Shown here: positions 61,062 through 64,000 of the stretch, piece after piece
How positions within the stretch are numbered: the first letter of the stretch is position 1
How the letters are laid out: every line of letters starts with the position of its first letter
Source of the DNA: Mixia osmundae IAM 14324
Lineage: Eukaryota; Basidiomycota; Mixiomycetes; Mixiales; Mixiaceae
Length of the DNA: 64,000 nucleotides
Assembly (NCBI RefSeq): GCF_000708205.1
Contig: NW_014575563.1
Span: 489,361-553,360 of the forward strand
Direction: 5' to 3'
Translations under genes and position numbers: made by a program
The notes under the pieces: model-generated
Told to the model about the DNA's origin: nothing
The model's database searches: none
What the model saw: the letters and a program-made list of their open reading frames with translations, nothing else

Positions 61062-62627
61062 TTACTGCTCCTTGCGCTGCTTGCGCTGCACGTATAAGCC
61101 TAAAACTTCGACGAAGGAGCCGAGCGCCATGACGCCGCCAGCAAACAGAATGATGCTCGCGTAGCCTACCATCGTGTTGTTCAGCTCCGTTTCGAACACA
61201 CATGGTAAAGCCTTACCCGGGTCGACGCCGAGTCCGATCCTGCCGCTGATATGTGTGCCTGATTGGAAAAGGGCGGCCGTGATGGGCGCAACGAGGACGT
61301 CTCCGATCCCGCGTGTAAGCGAGAAGATACCATAGATGAGCACGGTGGCTTGCGCGTCATCTTTCGCTACCTCACGAATTGATGCTGCCCACAGTGACGT
61401 GTAGCCGCCAGCGAGTGCGCCAAATGCAATCGCAAAGACAAGCAGCCAGGCGAAAGTGACGCTAGCGATGCCCCAGATGAGCAAGATGGCAGCTGCGCTA
61501 CTCATTGCCGTCAAGCCTCCGATGATATGAGGCGATTTGCGATCTGACAGAAAGCCGAGACCGATACGAGAGACGACCGCAGCTGCGTTGATGGCTGCCA
61601 GAGCTGCTGTACCATCGCTCGCCGGTAGTCCCAGTGCACTGGCGAACGCTGGAAGCCACAATGCAGGGATGAAGTAAGCCATCGAGTTGAGCAGATTGGC
61701 CAAGAAGTAGATCCATAGCGCTTTGTTGCGCACAGGAAAGGAAGCAAATCCATATGTTGCGTGTGGCGCACCTGTGGCTTTACTGAGCGGCACTCGGTTG
61801 CGTGTCAGTGGTAAGAGGCAAGCCAGCGCAAGACCAGTGAAAACGCCGAGCGATTGAAGTGCCCTCTCGAGACCGAAGCGGTCGATAAGAGCGTTGAGCA
61901 CAAAGGGTAAGATGAGACCGCCTGCTGCCGTGCCGGCAAAGACGATACCGTTGGCCATGCCTCGCTTTGCGACCCACCATTCGCTGAGAGATGCTATATT
62001 GACATAGTAGATTAGCGCTCCGCCAATCGCATAGCTTGCGCCCTGGGTTAGGACGAGCTGGAAAGCGCTCTTTGCAAAGCTCGAGATGACCAGACTACTG
62101 GCGCAGATTATCGCGCCCGACCAGCTCAATCGTTTCCGATGACCCGGAAATCGATTGATGTATGCAAAGATCAATGGCGAGAGCAGATACATGAGGCCAG
62201 AGCTTAGTACGCCGACGAGAGGCAGAAGCGTCGTTGCGCCTGCTGACTTGGCGATTGGCCTGTCCAAGTAAGCCGCTAGAAATACGCCGTATGAGTTGGG
62301 TGTGCCCCATATCGTCGCTTCTATGAAGAAAGAAGCGATGAGGTATTGCCATGCCCCTCTGCCTCGATCAACGGGCGGCAGCTCAAAGGTGATGCTGCGC
62401 GGAGGATATCGAGCAGCCTCGCTGTCGACTTCGCTGCGGTCATCAACGCTGGTCCTGAGAGGGCTCGGAACGATCGACGAAGGTGCAGACACAAAGCTAG
62501 CACTGTCGACAGACTCGACTATATCGCTCGTGCGCGCCGTCTTTGCAGTCGGCGTCTCTCTGCTGCTCAAACTTGAAGCGTGTATGGGAGGGACGCTATG
62601 AACATCTCTGGCGCAGGTAATGGCCAT
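61062..62627 (-). CDS. MFS transporter, monocarboxylate-porter type
   Basis: Intronless 521-residue major facilitator protein, probably in the plasma membrane. About 75 soluble Ser-rich N-terminal residues precede twelve predicted helices, beginning at WQYLIASFFIEATIWGTPNS and including LLPLVGVLSSGLMYLLSPLI, LIYYVNIASLSEWWVAKRG, FAGTAAGGLILPFVL, AAVVSRIGLGFLSDRKSP (the MFS-A-like loop after helix 8) and GYASIILFAGGVMALGSFVE. The YYVNIASLSEWWVAKRGMAN region is typical of the fungal MCT (Mch) family. Substrate unknown. It ends with a basic RKQRKEQ. Confidence 0.88.
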   Translation of the reverse strand: MAITCARDVHSVPPIHASSLSSRETPTAKTARTSDIVESVDSASFVSAPSSIVPSPLRTSVDDRSEVDSEAARYPPRSITFELPPVDRGRGAWQYLIASFFIEATIWGTPNSYGVFLAAYLDRPIAKSAGATTLLPLVGVLSSGLMYLLSPLIFAYINRFPGHRKRLSWSGAIICASSLVISSFAKSAFQLVLTQGASYAIGGALIYYVNIASLSEWWVAKRGMANGIVFAGTAAGGLILPFVLNALIDRFGLERALQSLGVFTGLALACLLPLTRNRVPLSKATGAPHATYGFASFPVRNKALWIYFLANLLNSMAYFIPALWLPAFASALGLPASDGTAALAAINAAAVVSRIGLGFLSDRKSPHIIGGLTAMSSAAAILLIWGIASVTFAWLLVFAIAFGALAGGYTSLWAASIREVAKDDAQATVLIYGIFSLTRGIGDVLVAPITAALFQSGTHISGRIGLGVDPGKALPCVFETELNNTMVGYASIILFAGGVMALGSFVEVLGLYVQRKQRKEQ

Positions 62628-63007
62628 GCCGACGGTAGCACATGGGCGTGGACGTTCAGCAAGAGAGGCCCCGCAGCCCCGCGCGCATGCGAACGAATTA
62701 ACTTATTTTACTTGCGCCCAGAGAGCGCGGTTGGTTGTGGAATTCGAATTCGCATAACTTAATGGACGCGTTTACTTTGTGCACCAGCTCAAAACCGACA
62801 CGACTTAAACGACCTGATGGCGACCATATTTAACGATACTCGCACGTCGGATAGGATATCGAATCTCTCCATTGACGCAGGCAAAAGGACAAAGCTTATC
62901 TCGACCGACAAGCAGTTCGGTATCGACAAGCGCGCGACATGTCACCGGGGTTTCGTACGATTTCAAAACACCAGTACATGCATATGATTGATGGCAACAA
63001 CAGCTTG
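62628..63007. other. Intergenic region, no gene seen
   Basis: About 380 bp between the start of the MFS gene and the stop of SSL1, both on the minus strand. It holds the AT-richest stretch of this end of the window (about 62696-62765, including a doubled GAATTC). It presumably includes the MFS promoter and the SSL1 3' UTR. No ORF with family resemblance or codon bias was found. Confidence 0.4.
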
Positions 63008-64000
63008 TCATAGACAGCCCGGACAAACGCCGAGCACCTCGTGAGCATGTAGATCACAGTCGATGCAAAAGTGATTGTGGCAGCGTGGGCATTCGTAGCG
63101 CCCAGTCGAAGAAATTCGCGAAGCCGTACTGGCTGCAGTAGGAGGTGCGCCAGTCGTCGCTGCAGAAACGGCCACAGTAGAGAACTTGAGCGAGCATGCA
63201 AAACATTCAGCAGGCCAAGAGTCCTCGCCTGGCTGCCTGTATACGACGCATAAGCGACTTGTGCTACCGAGATGGTGAAGACCTACCCGTTATTCACTTC
63301 GAGGTAATTTTTGACTGGGAAGAGATGCCGATAGCTTCTTGCCAGGTGAGGGCTGCTCACGACGGTGAGACTGCAGATGCCGCATTCTGTAGGTACCTCG
63401 CAGAGCCGACTGGCGCATCGCGGACAGTTGAAGCCGGTCGTCTTCAGACGTGAGTGACACGAACACAGCGCGCCGAACGTCGAGCTCGATAATGAGGGGA
63501 AGCCCATCTGCATGAGATCTGCGCCGGTATTGTTGCTGCGTGATCCGTCAGGTCCGGCTTCGGGTCGATGTGTCGCTGGTGGTGGGACAAGCTCAAAGAG
63601 AAGATCCTTGTAGTGCGCCTCGTTGGTCACGACTCCATAGACTCCTTTTGTACGCTTGCAGACTTCTTTGCAGATACTCATCTCTGCAGACAAGCCCACG
63701 ATATTGACGCGCACCCTGCCGGATGGGCTTCAGCACGACGATGAACCACAGGTGCGTAAAGAACTGACCGATCTTTCACGAGGGCTTCCATCGTTGTGTG
63801 TATGTTGCCGGGATCGCAGGTAGTCAGTGAACCGAAGATGATGACTACTTCTCTGGATCCATGCGAAGGCAGATGAGCCAAACCGGATCGCGCCATCTCG
63901 AGCACATTCTGCAAGCTGGGCTCGCCGGATGGATCGAGCTTGCGCTTGCTTTCCAGGGCCCTCACGTGGTCGACCGGATTGCCTGTCATATATCGAAGCA
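63008..64000 (-). CDS. SSL1: TFIIH subunit Ssl1/p44 (C-terminal part, cut by window end)
   Basis: Core subunit of TFIIH for transcription initiation and nucleotide excision repair. The window contains three exons (64000-63769, 63715-63287, 63236-63008); the N-terminal part lies beyond the right edge. Visible are the end of the von Willebrand A-like domain (EPSLQNVLEMARSGLAHLP, HGSREVVIIFGSLTTCDPGN, VNIVGLSAEMSICKEV), the middle zinc motif (FNCPRCASRLCEVPTECGIC), SSPHLARSYRHLFPVKNYLE and the C-terminal C4C4 RING-like module (CFACSLKF, RYECPRCHNHFCIDCD, HAHEVLGVCPGC). Confidence 0.93.

Noticed and set aside
62735-62762. Doubled GAATTCGAATTC as a possible cloning scar or inverted repeat
   Set aside because: Too short to be meaningful and not flanked by vector-like or repeat sequence.

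Overview
The window is nuclear DNA of a fungus, most likely a basidiomycete. About 38 protein-coding genes are packed into 64 kb. Almost all carry short introns (about 37-106 nt, mostly 45-60) with GTNNGT-type donors and CTGAC/CTAAC-like branch sites. Gene content is typically fungal: NoxA-type NADPH oxidase, sphingolipid delta-4 desaturase, GT90/CAP10-type glycosyltransferase, Vid27, Avo1/Sin1 and an RGS-LOV photoreceptor. The compactness would fit a small-genome Pucciniomycotina such as Mixia, but that placement is a guess. I saw no tRNA, rRNA, CRISPR array, transposon, LTR remnant or obvious prophage-like material.

Layout, left to right: 1-829 no confident gene; glucose-6-phosphate isomerase; PMP3 proteolipid and sphingolipid desaturase (both minus); proteasome lid Rpn5; an SGNH-like protein; a bHLH factor; a Frag1/DRAM-like membrane protein; TORC2 subunit Sin1/Avo1; Mtg1 GTPase; a tiny membrane protein; a degenerate UMP-kinase-like protein; Utp25; a mitochondrial (2-methyl)isocitrate lyase; a phenol-hydroxylase-type flavoprotein; APC2; an AhpD-like protein; an ING/PHD protein; frataxin; a GT90 glycosyltransferase; small proteins including DPM2; DNAJC11-like; SURF4/Erv29; a SET-MYND protein; Vid27; a DUF4604 protein; NoxA; RGS-LOV; mitochondrial uS12; a small secreted candidate; a five-FAS1-domain membrane protein; Rrn3; an ADCK2-like kinase; an Erj5-type ER J-protein; an MFS transporter; and the C-terminal part of TFIIH subunit Ssl1, cut by the window end.

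Organisation: divergent neighbours usually start about 95-160 bp apart (likely bidirectional promoters), and convergent neighbours end 4-45 bp apart. Functional themes are ordinary housekeeping: ribosome and Pol I biogenesis (Utp25, Rrn3, uS12m, Mtg1), secretory and ER work (Erv29, Erj5, DPM2), mitochondria (frataxin, DNAJC11, ADCK2-like), and cell cycle or transcription (APC2, Ssl1, ING).

The most interesting locus is a 954-residue RGS-LOV protein (46322-49785). It has an intact photoactive NCRFLQ motif and lies directly downstream of NoxA. Also notable are an unusual number of GC-AG introns, 6- and 9-nt microexons, and an intact but motif-degenerate UMP-kinase relative. Gene models were built by hand from splice signals and family motifs. 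Where all exons are given, total coding length is a multiple of three; individual splice sites marked uncertain could shift.
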